64,000 nucleotides of DNA from OAS926 sp035503715 (GTDB taxonomy: Bacteria; Pseudomonadota; Alphaproteobacteria; Rhizobiales; Rhizobiaceae), in contig DATJTE010000203.1 in NCBI GenBank assembly GCA_035503715.1, positions 6,863 to 70,862 of the forward strand, in the 5' to 3' direction. Both the position numbers and the translations under genes were made by a program. Each line of letters starts with the position of its first letter. The stretch's first letter is position 1. Of the stretch, positions 1 to 7,843 are shown piece after piece. The notes below the pieces were generated by a model. The model was not told the DNA's origin. It made no database searches and saw only the letters and a program-made list of their open reading frames with translations.

Positions 1-1164
1 GCCGTCGCGCTGATCACTGCGGCCTGCGTGCTTTCGGTCTTCGTCGCGCCGGCGCTCGCGCAGAGTTCACTGGGCATCGGCACCAACGAGGCGACGGTGC
101 CTTCAACGGGTCTGTTCGGCGGCTTGCTCGCCTGGATCAACGCCTACCAGCAGGACTTTTATCGCTCGCTGACCGGCGCGCTGAAAGCGATGCGCGAGGA
201 CGGGTCAAAGCTCTGGCTGCTCGTCGGGCTATCCTTCGCCTATGGCGTGTTCCACGCGGCCGGGCCAGGCCATGGCAAGGCTGTCATCTCCTCCTACATG
301 CTGGCCAACGAAGTGGCGCTGCGGCGCGGCATCATGCTTTCCTTCGTCTCCGCCTTTCTGCAGGGCGTGGTCGCGATCGTCGTCATGGGACTGGTGTTCC
401 TAGTGCTGCGCGGCACCTCGGTCTCGATGACGGACGCGACATGGTTCCTCGAGGTGGTGAGCTACGCGGCCATCGCGGCGTTCGGCGCCTGGCTGCTCTG
501 GCAGAAGACGGCGCGCTATTTCGTGCGGCCGGTGGCGAGCCTGTCTGCCGCCAGCGCGCATGAGCACGGGCATTCGCATAGCCACGCTCACGCGCATGGG
601 CATAGCCATTCGCACGGGCATGATCACCACGATCATCATCACCATGCGCATGCCGAAGCGAACGCGCACGCGGCTCATTCGCACGCAGCACACGCTCATG
701 ACCATGGGCATGACCACGGGCATCACCATCATGGTCACGCGCATAGCCGTGCACACCATCACGGCAACGCGCATGGACCGGGCGAAGTCTGCGAAACGTG
801 CGGCCACTCGCACGCGCCGGACCCGGCGATGCTCTCCGGCGACCGGTTCAACTGGAGCAGCGCCTGGTCGGCGGTCGCAGCGGTCGGCATCCGCCCCTGC
901 TCCGGCGCGCTGATCGTACTCTCCTTCGCGTTCCTCAACGGCCTCTATGCCGGCGGCATCCTCTCCGTCTTCGCCATGGCGCTCGGCACGGCGATTACCG
1001 TCTCGGTGCTGGCGACGATCGCCGTGACGGCGAAGAACTGGGCGGTCGCCTTCGCCGGCGACGGCCGCATGGGCAACCGTGTCCATTCGGCCATCGAGAT
1101 CGGCGGCGCCGCGCTTGTGCTGCTGCTCGGGCTGGTGCTGCTCAGCGCCAGCCTGGCTGCCTGA
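1..1164 (+). CDS. NicO-family nickel/cobalt exporter, 5' end cut by the window
   Basis: Inner-membrane transporter of the NicO/RcnA-like family, expected to export Ni2+ or Co2+. The reading frame is open from base 1 and the first residues form the hydrophobic core of a signal peptide ending in ALAQS, so the true start lies upstream; the GTG at 28 is internal to that signal. Family motifs are visible: HAAGPGHGK in an early membrane segment and GIRPCSGAL later. Between them is a long loop made almost entirely of His with Gly, Ala, Ser and Asp (about bases 555-780), followed by a CETCGHSH motif, as expected for metal capture before transport. Hydrophobic segments flank the loop. The carboxypeptidase gene follows 20 bases later on the same strand. 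Family assignment is confident; which metal is carried is inference. Confidence 0.88.
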   Translation, partial: AVALITAACVLSVFVAPALAQSSLGIGTNEATVPSTGLFGGLLAWINAYQQDFYRSLTGALKAMREDGSKLWLLVGLSFAYGVFHAAGPGHGKAVISSYMLANEVALRRGIMLSFVSAFLQGVVAIVVMGLVFLVLRGTSVSMTDATWFLEVVSYAAIAAFGAWLLWQKTARYFVRPVASLSAASAHEHGHSHSHAHAHGHSHSHGHDHHDHHHHAHAEANAHAAHSHAAHAHDHGHDHGHHHHGHAHSRAHHHGNAHGPGEVCETCGHSHAPDPAMLSGDRFNWSSAWSAVAAVGIRPCSGALIVLSFAFLNGLYAGGILSVFAMALGTAITVSVLATIAVTAKNWAVAFAGDGRMGNRVHSAIEIGGAALVLLLGLVLLSASLAA

Positions 1165-1184
1165 CGCCCCCGGCGATACTTCGC

Positions 1185-2234
1185 ATGGCGAATTGGCATC
1201 AACGCGCGCTGCGCATCCTCATGATACCGGCGGCGCTTGCCATGCTCGGCGGCGCCAGCAGCACCACGCCGGCGCTGGTCGTCGATGTCGCGACGCGGCA
1301 GGTCCTGCACGAGGAGGAAGCGGGACATCCCTGGTATCCCGCCTCGACCACCAAGCTGATGACCGCGCTGCTGACCTTCGAAGCGCTGGAGAGCGGCACG
1401 GTGACGCTGAAAACGCCGGTCGTCATGTCCGCCAACGCGATGGACCAGTCGTTTCTCGTCGCGGGCCTGAAGATCGGCAGCACGATGACGCTGGAGGATG
1501 CGCTCTACGCGGCGATCGCCGGCTCCGCCAACGAGATCGCCGTTGCCATCGGCGAGACCGTCGCCGGGTCGGAAAAGACTTTCGTGGACGCCATGAACGA
1601 ACGCGCAAAGCTGCTCGGCATGGATGCAACGCGTTTCCGCAACCCGAGCGGCCTGTTCGACCGCCAGCATCAATCATCGGCGCGCGATCTTGCCATCCTC
1701 GGCATCGAGGTCGCTGAGCGCTATCCGCAATATGAAGGGTTCTTCCGCGTGTCGCGCGTGATCATCGACGGCAAGCAGGTCGATTCCAACAATGTGCTGC
1801 TGTCGCGCTATCCGGGCACGATCGGCATGAAGACGGGCTTCGTCTGCCCGGCCGGGCGCAACATCGTGGCGCTGGCAAAACGCGACGGCCGGCAGATCAT
1901 GGTGGTGCTGCTTGGCGCGACGACCGACCGCGAGCGCAACGAGCGTGCCGCGAAATTCTTCACGGAAGCTTTCGCGGGACAACTCGGCGCAGGCGGCGGC
2001 GCGGTCACCGCCATTCGCAACACGGATGCCAAAGCGCCGGATATGCGGCGCAAGCTCTGCAGCGACGACTCCGCTGCCTATGAGGCCGAGCGTGATCTGC
2101 TGTTCCCGATGGGACTGCCCGGCCAGCCGACCTATCTCGAGCCGGCCGGGCCGATCGAGACGCGCGTCATCGCGACGTGGACCGGTTCGCTGCCGGGCGA
2201 AGTGCCTGTGCCGACGCCAAGGCCGGATTTGTAG
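1185..2234 (+). CDS. D-alanyl-D-alanine carboxypeptidase (penicillin-binding protein 5/6 type)
   Basis: Serine D,D-carboxypeptidase (peptidase S11) that trims the terminal D-Ala of peptidoglycan stem peptides in the periplasm. Translation from the ATG at 1185 gives 349 residues with a short hydrophobic N-terminal signal (residues 8-24). The penicilloyl-serine triad is intact: STTK at 54-57 (Ser54 nucleophile), SAN at 114-116 and KTG in a GMKTGF context near residue 214. A Pro/Arg-rich tail ending PVPTPRPDL closes the protein. An upstream extension of the frame overlaps the nickel exporter and is rejected because the signal peptide starts at 1185. The gene follows the exporter with a 20-base gap, so they may be cotranscribed, though no functional link is obvious. 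Confidence 0.92.
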   Translation: MANWHQRALRILMIPAALAMLGGASSTTPALVVDVATRQVLHEEEAGHPWYPASTTKLMTALLTFEALESGTVTLKTPVVMSANAMDQSFLVAGLKIGSTMTLEDALYAAIAGSANEIAVAIGETVAGSEKTFVDAMNERAKLLGMDATRFRNPSGLFDRQHQSSARDLAILGIEVAERYPQYEGFFRVSRVIIDGKQVDSNNVLLSRYPGTIGMKTGFVCPAGRNIVALAKRDGRQIMVVLLGATTDRERNERAAKFFTEAFAGQLGAGGGAVTAIRNTDAKAPDMRRKLCSDDSAAYEAERDLLFPMGLPGQPTYLEPAGPIETRVIATWTGSLPGEVPVPTPRPDL

Positions 2235-2258
2235 GCGGTTACTACTGCCTCCGGACGG

Positions 2259-3227
2259 CTACGCCGACTGCAGCTCATCCTCGATATGCGCCTTGACGAT
2301 GTCGTCGAAGTTTTGCTCGGCGCTGAAGCCGAGTTCACGGGCGAACTTGGCCTCGAAACGCGTCGGCCAGTTCTTGACGATCGCCCACACGGCCTCGTCG
2401 GGCTGTTCCTTGATCAGCGCGGTGACATTGTTGCCGGCGACACGCGCCAGCGCCTCGATCTGCTCACCGACCGTGACGGCAACGCCGGGCATGGTGAGGT
2501 TGCGGCGCGGGCCGATCTTGCCCGAGTCGAGCCCAGCGGCGTGGATCAGGAACTTCACCGCCGAGCGCGGGCTGGCATGCGTGTGCAGCACGTCGCGCGG
2601 CACCGGCAGGATCGCTTCCTGCCCCGCCAGCGGCTCGCGGATGATGCCGGAGAAAAAGCTCGACGCCGCCTTGTTCGGCTTGCCGGGGCGCACGCAGATG
2701 GTCGGCAGGCGGATGCCGATGCCGTCAAAAAAGCCGCGCCGCGTGTAGTCGGTGAGCAGCAGCTCCGACATCAGCTTCTGCGTGCCGTAGGAGGACAGCG
2801 GCGTCTGCTGGAAATCGTCCGGGATCGTGTCGGGGAACGGGGCGCCGAACACGGCGATGGACGAGGTGAAGATCACCTTCGGTCTGTCGCCCGAGAGACG
2901 GATCGCGTCGAACAGCGCGCGCGTGCCGTCGAGATTGACGCGATAGCCGAGGTCGAAATTGGCTTCCGCCTCGCCCGAGACGATTCCGGCGAGGTGATAG
3001 ATCATGTCCGGTTTCGCTGCGAGCAGCCCGGGGATCATGCCTGGCTCGGACAGATCGCCGCGATGGCGCTTCACCTTGATCTTTTCGTGCAGCGGCGTTT
3101 CCGGCACGACGATGTCGTTCAGGATCAGATCGGTAATCGGCTGGCCGGCGAGTTGGCCGTCCTTCATCAGCCGGGCGATCAGCTTGCGGCCGACCATGCC
3201 GGCAGCGCCGGTGATCAGGATCTTCAT
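2259..3227 (-). CDS. denD: D-erythronate dehydrogenase-like NAD-dependent epimerase/dehydratase
   Basis: A 322-residue extended short-chain dehydrogenase. The Rossmann motif GAAGMVG is at residues 7-13 and the YxxxK catalytic pair appears as YGTQK, after a TSSIAVFG strand. The sequence matches the DenD group, which oxidises D-erythronate to 2-oxo-tetronate. Known DenD pathways also need an isomerase (OtnI), kinase (OtnK) and aldolase (OtnC); none is nearby, so the substrate is inference. It is the last gene of a packed minus-strand operon and starts 1 base after the small membrane-protein gene. It converges with the carboxypeptidase gene at 2234. Confidence 0.82.
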   Translation of the reverse strand: MKILITGAAGMVGRKLIARLMKDGQLAGQPITDLILNDIVVPETPLHEKIKVKRHRGDLSEPGMIPGLLAAKPDMIYHLAGIVSGEAEANFDLGYRVNLDGTRALFDAIRLSGDRPKVIFTSSIAVFGAPFPDTIPDDFQQTPLSSYGTQKLMSELLLTDYTRRGFFDGIGIRLPTICVRPGKPNKAASSFFSGIIREPLAGQEAILPVPRDVLHTHASPRSAVKFLIHAAGLDSGKIGPRRNLTMPGVAVTVGEQIEALARVAGNNVTALIKEQPDEAVWAIVKNWPTRFEAKFARELGFSAEQNFDDIVKAHIEDELQSA

Positions 3228-3228
3228 G

Positions 3229-3435
3229 TCACTCCCCCTCGCCGCGCCGGCTGCGGCCTCTCAGCCAGAAAAGCAGGAAGAACGCCGCGACGAACGCCAC
3301 GCCGATGATGCCGGCCGCGATCGTCGAATAGTCGCCAACGGCCAGCATGATCGTCGGCAGGTAAAAGGCGAAGAGGCCGAAGCCGAGAAGGATGATCGCG
3401 GCGGCAATCGCCGAATTGCGGGTGCTGTTGTCCAT
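3229..3435 (-). CDS. Small two-helix membrane protein
   Basis: A 68-residue protein with two predicted membrane helices (about residues 9-31 and 38-58) and a strongly basic then acidic tail (RGRSRRGEGE). Its ATG overlaps the TGA of the SDR gene by one base (TGATG arrangement), implying translational coupling, and the D-erythronate dehydrogenase gene begins 1 base after its stop. A longer upstream frame would run inside the SDR gene and is rejected. No family is recognised. It could be an accessory membrane protein of the operon's sugar-acid metabolism or of the neighbouring metal exporter, but the sequence does not decide. Confidence 0.7.
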   Translation of the reverse strand: MDNSTRNSAIAAAIILLGFGLFAFYLPTIMLAVGDYSTIAAGIIGVAFVAAFFLLFWLRGRSRRGEGE

Positions 3436-4193
3436 CAGAGCGAGAACCCGCCGTCGACCGCCATCACGGTGCCGGTGGTGAAGGCCGCTTCGTCCGAGGC
3501 AAGGTAGATGGCAATCGGCGCGATCTCGGAGGCATCCGCGACGCGGCCCATCGGCTGGCGCTGCACGAACATGTCGAGCGCCTTCTCCTTGCTGCCCCAC
3601 TCCTTGCCAAGCGTCTCGACGCGATCTTCCCACGACGGCGACTTGAAGGTGCCGGGGGCAATCGCATTGCAACGGATGCCCTGTCTGATGAAATCGGCGG
3701 CAACGGACTTGGTGAGACCGATGACGGCCGCCTTTGAGGCGCCGTAGACATAACGGTTCGGAATGCCGCGAATGGATGACGCACCGGACGCGACGTTGAC
3801 GATCGACGAGGTCTTGCCGGTTTGCGCCGCGCGCTCGATCATGCCGGGCAGGAACGCGTGAATCGTGCGGTGCATGGATTTGACATTGAGGTCGAAGGAG
3901 AAATCCCAGTCCTTCTCCTCTGTGGTCAGCACTGTGCCGTGGTGCACAAAACCGGCGACGTTGACGAGGATGTCGATGTTGCCGACGGATTTCGCATAGG
4001 CCTCGACATCCTTGGTCGAGAGCACGTCCAGCTTCGACGTCTTCGCGCCTTTAAGGTCGGCGAGCTTGTCCGCGGCGATATCGGACGCGTACACCGTCGC
4101 GCCCTCGCCGACGAACAATTCTGCGATCGACCGGCCGATGCCCTGCACCGCAGCCGTGACCACAGCGATCTTCCCATTCAGCCTGCCAGCCAT
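3435..4193 (-). CDS. SDR family oxidoreductase
   Basis: Classical short-chain dehydrogenase of 252 residues. The cofactor-binding segment is TAAVQGIG near residue 13, a variant of TGxxxGIG; an acidic residue after strand 2 (ASDIAAD) suggests NAD preference. The usual NNAG motif reads NVAG. The catalytic Ser (NVASGASS) and YGASK are intact, and the protein ends in the usual VDGGFSL. It resembles the group containing 2-keto-3-deoxy-L-fuconate and 3-hydroxybutyrate (BDH2-type) dehydrogenases. It sits 9 bases after the CDF exporter and overlaps the small membrane-protein gene by one base. A role in sugar-acid oxidation alongside the denD-like gene is plausible but inferred. Confidence 0.85.
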   Translation of the reverse strand: MAGRLNGKIAVVTAAVQGIGRSIAELFVGEGATVYASDIAADKLADLKGAKTSKLDVLSTKDVEAYAKSVGNIDILVNVAGFVHHGTVLTTEEKDWDFSFDLNVKSMHRTIHAFLPGMIERAAQTGKTSSIVNVASGASSIRGIPNRYVYGASKAAVIGLTKSVAADFIRQGIRCNAIAPGTFKSPSWEDRVETLGKEWGSKEKALDMFVQRQPMGRVADASEIAPIAIYLASDEAAFTTGTVMAVDGGFSL

Positions 4194-4202
4194 ATAAGTC
4201 CC

Positions 4203-5246
4203 TCAATGCTGATGCGCGTGGTCCTTGTCCGCGCATTCCCCGTATTCCGGCTCGACCGTTGCATGCGCGATACCATGCCGCGCGGCAAGCCGTTCCTTGA
4301 TCGCGGTGACGGCGCCATGCGCGTCCGTGCCCTCGTTGAGGCAGGCGTGCAGCGTCGCCATGTTCTTCGAGCCATCCAGCGACCAGACGTGCATATGATG
4401 CACTTCGCGCACGCCGGCGACAGAGGTCTCGATGTCGCGCGCGATCCCGTCGCGGTCAAGCGAACCGGGCACACCTTCCAGCAGCACATGCGCTGCCTCG
4501 CGCATCAACCGCCAGGCGGTCGAGAGGATGAGGAGGGCGACGAGCACCGACAGGATCGGATCGATCGGCGTCCACCCCGTCCAGATGATGATAATCGCGG
4601 CGACGATCGCTGCCGCCGACCCCAGCATGTCGCCGACGACGTGGACGATCGCGCCGCGCATGTTGAGGCTGGTGCGGTCGCCACCATGCAGCACGAAGAA
4701 GCCGGCGATATTGACCAGTAGGCCGCCGATGGCGACGACGAGCATCGGACCGCCCAGCACGGGCGGCGGGTCCATGAAACGGAGGATTGCCTCGTAAACG
4801 ATCCACACGGCGATGGCGAAGATGGTGATGCCGTTGGTGTAGGCAACCAGCGTCTTCACGCGGCCGAAGCCGTAGGTCATGCGCACCGTCGCGGGCCGGT
4901 CGCCGAGATGGAACGCATACCAGGCGAGCCAGAGCGCGATCGAGTCGGTCAGCATGTGGCCGGCATCGGCGATCAGCGCCAGCGAGCCGGTGATCAGTCC
5001 GCCGATCGCTTCGGCGATCATGAAGCCGCCGGTCAGCACCGCGGCGATCAGCACGCGCTTCTTGTCGGTCGAACCGTGGACGTGTGCACCCGGGCCATGA
5101 GAGTGGCCGTGGGAATGGCCGGCATGGTCATGGGAGTGGCCATGATCGTGCCCCTTATGGTCGTGCCCCTTATGGTCGTACCCCTTATGGTCGTGATCGT
5201 GGCTCAGGGCGAGGCTCCCGTGTGACAAAATAACGTTACGGGCCAA
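4203..5246 (-). CDS. Cation diffusion facilitator (CzcD/ZitB/DmeF-type) metal exporter
   Basis: Inner-membrane proton-coupled exporter of divalent metals (Zn2+, Co2+, Cd2+ or Ni2+). It has a His-rich N-terminus (residues 14-58), then six predicted TM helices with the paired metal-site motifs ADAGHMLTD in TM2 and HVVGDMLGS in TM5, and a C-terminal ferredoxin-like domain (HHMHVWSL region) ending in another His cluster. The start is uncertain: TTG at 5246 directly follows the TGA of the acetyltransferase gene, and another TTG lies six codons downstream; no ATG occurs before TM2. The His-rich segment includes three 15-bp tandem DNA repeats. Position inside a sugar-acid dehydrogenase operon is unusual. 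Confidence 0.9.
   Translation of the reverse strand: MARNVILSHGSLALSHDHDHKGYDHKGHDHKGHDHGHSHDHAGHSHGHSHGPGAHVHGSTDKKRVLIAAVLTGGFMIAEAIGGLITGSLALIADAGHMLTDSIALWLAWYAFHLGDRPATVRMTYGFGRVKTLVAYTNGITIFAIAVWIVYEAILRFMDPPPVLGGPMLVVAIGGLLVNIAGFFVLHGGDRTSLNMRGAIVHVVGDMLGSAAAIVAAIIIIWTGWTPIDPILSVLVALLILSTAWRLMREAAHVLLEGVPGSLDRDGIARDIETSVAGVREVHHMHVWSLDGSKNMATLHACLNEGTDAHGAVTAIKERLAARHGIAHATVEPEYGECADKDHAHQH
5151..5195 (-). repeat. Three 15-bp tandem repeats in the CDF exporter His-rich N-terminus
   Basis: The unit CCCCTTATGGTCGTR occurs three times without interruption at 5151-5165, 5166-5180 and 5181-5195 and differs only at its last base. On the coding strand it encodes HKG[HY]D repeats of the metal-binding N-terminus. 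Because the unit is a whole number of codons, gain or loss by slippage would keep the frame and change the number of histidines. Confidence 0.9.
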
Positions 5247-5918
5247 TCACTTACGGAAGGTTTCGAGGCGCCGTTTCTGGTTTCCGTCACTATCAAAGTT
5301 GGAGGGGTCGAGCCAGCCCTCATAGGCCTTTTTAAGCGGCGCCCATTCCTTGTCGATGATCGAGTACCAGGCGGTGTCGCGGTTCTCACCCTTGATCACC
5401 AGATGCTGCCGGAACACACCTTCATGCGTGAAGCCGAAACGGTCCGCGGCGCGCTTCGACGGCTCGTTGGCGTTGTTGCACTTCCACTCCCAGCGGCGAT
5501 AACCGAGATCGTCGAAGGCGTGCTTCATGAAGAGGAAATGCGCTTCGGTCGCTGCGGGTTTTCGCGCGACCAGTGGTCCCCAATAGATATGGCCGATCTC
5601 GATGACTCCATTTGCCGGATCGATGCGCATCAGCGTCTGGCGGCCGGCGACCTTGCCCGACGCCTTGTCGATGACGGCATAATAGACCGGGTCTTCGCTT
5701 TTCTCGGCCTTTTCCAGCCAGGGCTGGAAGGCGGCGCGCGTCTCCGGCGGATATTCGCCGAGGTAACGGAAGCGACCATCGGCATCGGTCACCGAAGATG
5801 CGGCGAAGAGCTCGTCACCATGTTTCACAGCGCTGAGCGGCTCCAGCCGTACATAGCGGCCATCCAGCACGACGCGCGGCGGGCGAGGACGGGCTGTCCA
5901 GTTCGAAAGATCTGTCAT
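5247..5918 (-). CDS. GNAT family N-acetyltransferase (RimJ/RimL type)
   Basis: A 223-residue acetyltransferase of the RimJ/RimL-like group (Acetyltransf_3), which transfers acetyl from acetyl-CoA to an amine. Visible features are the N-terminal DGRYVRLEPL strand, the central IEIGHIYWGP strand and the ANEPSKRAADRFGF segment typical of the CoA-binding helix and following strand. The ATG at 5918 is chosen because homologues of this group begin shortly before the DGRYVRL strand; a longer frame to 5966 would overlap the VapBC promoter. It is the first gene of the minus-strand operon and its TGA abuts the TTG start of the CDF exporter. The substrate is unknown. Confidence 0.85.
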   Translation of the reverse strand: MTDLSNWTARPRPPRVVLDGRYVRLEPLSAVKHGDELFAASSVTDADGRFRYLGEYPPETRAAFQPWLEKAEKSEDPVYYAVIDKASGKVAGRQTLMRIDPANGVIEIGHIYWGPLVARKPAATEAHFLFMKHAFDDLGYRRWEWKCNNANEPSKRAADRFGFTHEGVFRQHLVIKGENRDTAWYSIIDKEWAPLKKAYEGWLDPSNFDSDGNQKRRLETFRK

Positions 5919-5944
5919 TTTAGCTCGCAATCTTGAGAATGGCA

Positions 5945-5960
5945 GCATAGCTGTATATGC
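5945..5960. promoter_or_regulatory. Putative VapBC operator
   Basis: The interrupted inverted repeat GCATA-N6-TATGC lies 24 bases before the vapB start and includes TGTATATGC, similar in type to GTATAT-containing operators described for VapB antitoxins. It also lies just upstream of the divergent acetyltransferase start (5918), so it could control both directions. Autorepression is expected from family knowledge, not shown here. Confidence 0.45.
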
Positions 5961-5983
5961 TTCCACGCAATGGAGTTAGGCCA

Positions 5984-6220
5984 ATGGCGATTACCCTTAG
6001 GAACACCGAAGTCGAAGCAATGATCCGCGAGATCGGCCGCCAGACCGGCGAAGGCCCGAGCGCCGTGATTGCACGCGCAGTCCGCAATTTGAACGGCCGC
6101 CGCCTGACCCCGGAAGAGTCTCGCGAGAAGTTTGAACGACTGATGCGTGATGTGCCACCGCGCGACCCAAGCCTCACATGGAAAAAGCTCGAAGACGAAA
6201 TGAATAGCATCATTGATTGA
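5984..6220 (+). CDS. vapB: VapB-type antitoxin (Rv0623/PSK-like)
   Basis: A 78-residue antitoxin. The N-terminal strand MAITLRNTEVEAMIREI followed by GEGPSAVIARAVRN is the ribbon-helix-helix-like DNA-binding part of the PSK_trans_fac family; the C-terminal part with LTPEESREKFERLM and TWKKLEDEMNSI would wrap the toxin. The ATG at 5984 follows a GGAGTTAGG ribosome site. Its TGA overlaps the vapC ATG (TGATG), the usual arrangement for coupled translation and antitoxin excess. Expected to neutralise VapC and repress the operon. Confidence 0.88.
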   Translation: MAITLRNTEVEAMIREIGRQTGEGPSAVIARAVRNLNGRRLTPEESREKFERLMRDVPPRDPSLTWKKLEDEMNSIID

Positions 6221-6630
6221 TGCCTGAAGCGGCCACCTCATGTGTGATAGACACCTCGGCGCTCGTGGCGATACTGGCGCGCGAACCTGATGCCATCACG
6301 TTGATTGATGCGTTGGGGTACTACCCTCACCGCATCTTGCCTCCCAGTTGCATCGTCGAGCTCTGCTCTTTGCGCACTCTTCCCATCGACATGCCAAACT
6401 GGTTGTCAAACTTCATCGATGAATACGAGGTTGCGGTAGTGCCGATGAGCGCCGACATCGCTTGGCGCGCAGCGGCCGCAGCCATTCGCTATGGTCGAGG
6501 TTCGGGTCACGCCGCAAAGCTGAACTTCGGTGACTGCATGTCCTATGCCTTCTCACGCCATTTCGACGCACCGCTCCTGTTCAAGGGCGATGACTTCACT
6601 CACACCGATTTGACCTCAGCCCTCGCCTAG
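6220..6630 (+). CDS. vapC: VapC-type PIN-domain ribonuclease toxin
   Basis: A 136-residue PIN-domain toxin that would cleave RNA (family targets include initiator tRNA and other RNAs) when VapB is degraded. The acidic catalytic residues are in the expected places: Asp11 in VIDTSALVAIL, Glu47 in CIVELCSL, Asp105 in NFGDCMSYA and Asp124/125 in FKGDDF. The ATG at 6220 overlaps the vapB stop; a TTG one codon earlier is less likely. The next gene, an aminotransferase, begins 11 bases later, so readthrough is possible. With all catalytic residues present the toxin should be active. Confidence 0.9.
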   Translation: MPEAATSCVIDTSALVAILAREPDAITLIDALGYYPHRILPPSCIVELCSLRTLPIDMPNWLSNFIDEYEVAVVPMSADIAWRAAAAAIRYGRGSGHAAKLNFGDCMSYAFSRHFDAPLLFKGDDFTHTDLTSALA

Positions 6631-6641
6631 GAACTGACCGA

Positions 6642-7832
6642 ATGCTCCATACCGTACCCGCCTTCGACCGCCTCGGCGAAGAGAATGCCTTTGCCGTGCT
6701 GGCGCGCGCGACCGCGCTGGCAGCGCAGGGCAAGGACATCATCAACCTCGGCATCGGCCAGCCGGACTTCAAGACACCGGGGCATATCGTCGAAGCGGCA
6801 ATCAAGGCGCTGAAGGACGGCCATCATGGCTACACCCCGGCCAACGGCCTTTTGGCGACGCGCGAGGCGGTGGTGCGCCGGACGCTGACCACGACAGGTA
6901 TCGAGGTGTCGCCGGAGAATGTGATGATCCTGCCGGGCGGCAAGCCGACGATGTATGCCGCGATCATCATGTTCGGCGAGCCGGGCGCGGAGATCCTTTA
7001 TCCCGATCCCGGCTTTCCGATCTACCGGTCGATGATCGAGTTCACCGGGACTACGCCCGTGCCGGTGCCGATCCGCGAGGAAAACGGTTTTGCCTTCTCG
7101 GCCGACGAGACGCTGGCGCTGATCACACCGAAGACACGGCTGCTGATCCTCAATTCGCCAGCAAATCCGACCGGCGGCGTCGCGCCGAAAGCCGAGATCG
7201 AGAAACTGGTGAAGGGTCTTGAGAAGCACCCGGACGTCGCGATCCTCTCGGACGAGATTTATGACGTGATGACCTATGACGGCGAGGCGCACACCTCGCT
7301 GCTCAGCTACCCGTCGATCCGCGACCGGCTGATCGTGCTGAACGGCTGGTCAAAAACCTGGGCGATGACCGGCTGGCGCATGGGCTGGTCGATCTGGCCG
7401 AACGGCGAGAAGAGCGCGTACCTCTACGACAAGGTGCGCAAGCTCGCGGTGAACTGCTGGTCGTGCGTGAATGCGCCCTCGCAATTCGCAGGCATTGCCG
7501 CGATCGACGGGCCGCAGGACGAGGTCGACACGATGATGCGCGCCTTCGACAAACGGCGAAAGCTCGTCGTCGACGGGCTGAACGATCTGCCGAACGTGTC
7601 CTGCATTACGCCGAAGGGCGCGTTCTACGCGTTTCCAAACGTCGCCAAGACGGGTTGGAAGGCGAAGAAGCTGGCCTCCGCACTGCTGGAGGACGCCGGC
7701 GTCGCGCTGATCGGCGGGCCGGATTTCGGCATCCTCGGCGAAGGCTACATCCGGCTCTCCTACGCGAATTCGGAAGAGAATATTTCGCGAGCGCTGGAGC
7801 GGATGCGGGCGTTCCTTAGCAAGAACACATGA
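6642..7832 (+). CDS. Class I/II pyridoxal-phosphate aminotransferase
   Basis: A 396-residue fold-type I aminotransferase of the aspartate aminotransferase superfamily. Visible motifs are NLGIGQPDF, the PLP-contacting DEIYDVMTYDG (family Asp and Tyr), the Schiff-base lysine in NGWSKTWAMTGWRMGW, and the substrate-carboxylate arginine in EGYIRLSYA. The GGKPTMYA segment corresponds to the phosphate cup. The substrate cannot be told from sequence; relatives act on aspartate, aromatic or branched-chain amino acids. It starts 11 bases after vapC and its stop lies just before the Kazal-protein gene. Confidence 0.88.
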   Translation: MLHTVPAFDRLGEENAFAVLARATALAAQGKDIINLGIGQPDFKTPGHIVEAAIKALKDGHHGYTPANGLLATREAVVRRTLTTTGIEVSPENVMILPGGKPTMYAAIIMFGEPGAEILYPDPGFPIYRSMIEFTGTTPVPVPIREENGFAFSADETLALITPKTRLLILNSPANPTGGVAPKAEIEKLVKGLEKHPDVAILSDEIYDVMTYDGEAHTSLLSYPSIRDRLIVLNGWSKTWAMTGWRMGWSIWPNGEKSAYLYDKVRKLAVNCWSCVNAPSQFAGIAAIDGPQDEVDTMMRAFDKRRKLVVDGLNDLPNVSCITPKGAFYAFPNVAKTGWKAKKLASALLEDAGVALIGGPDFGILGEGYIRLSYANSEENISRALERMRAFLSKNT

Positions 7833-7843
7833 GGAGGATTGTG

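Noticed and set aside
555..780. Tandem repeat or CRISPR-like array
   Set aside because: The repetition comes from His codons in the exporter loop; there are no regular repeat-spacer units. No CRISPR array was seen elsewhere.
798..1184. N-terminal extension of the carboxypeptidase frame into the nickel exporter
   Set aside because: The extension is a frame shadow of the exporter, rich in Arg; the signal peptide begins at the ATG at 1185.
2286..3308. Long plus-strand frame opposite the denD-like gene
   Set aside because: It is antisense to a well-conserved dehydrogenase and its composition (Arg/Asp/Gly-rich) is that of a high-GC shadow frame.
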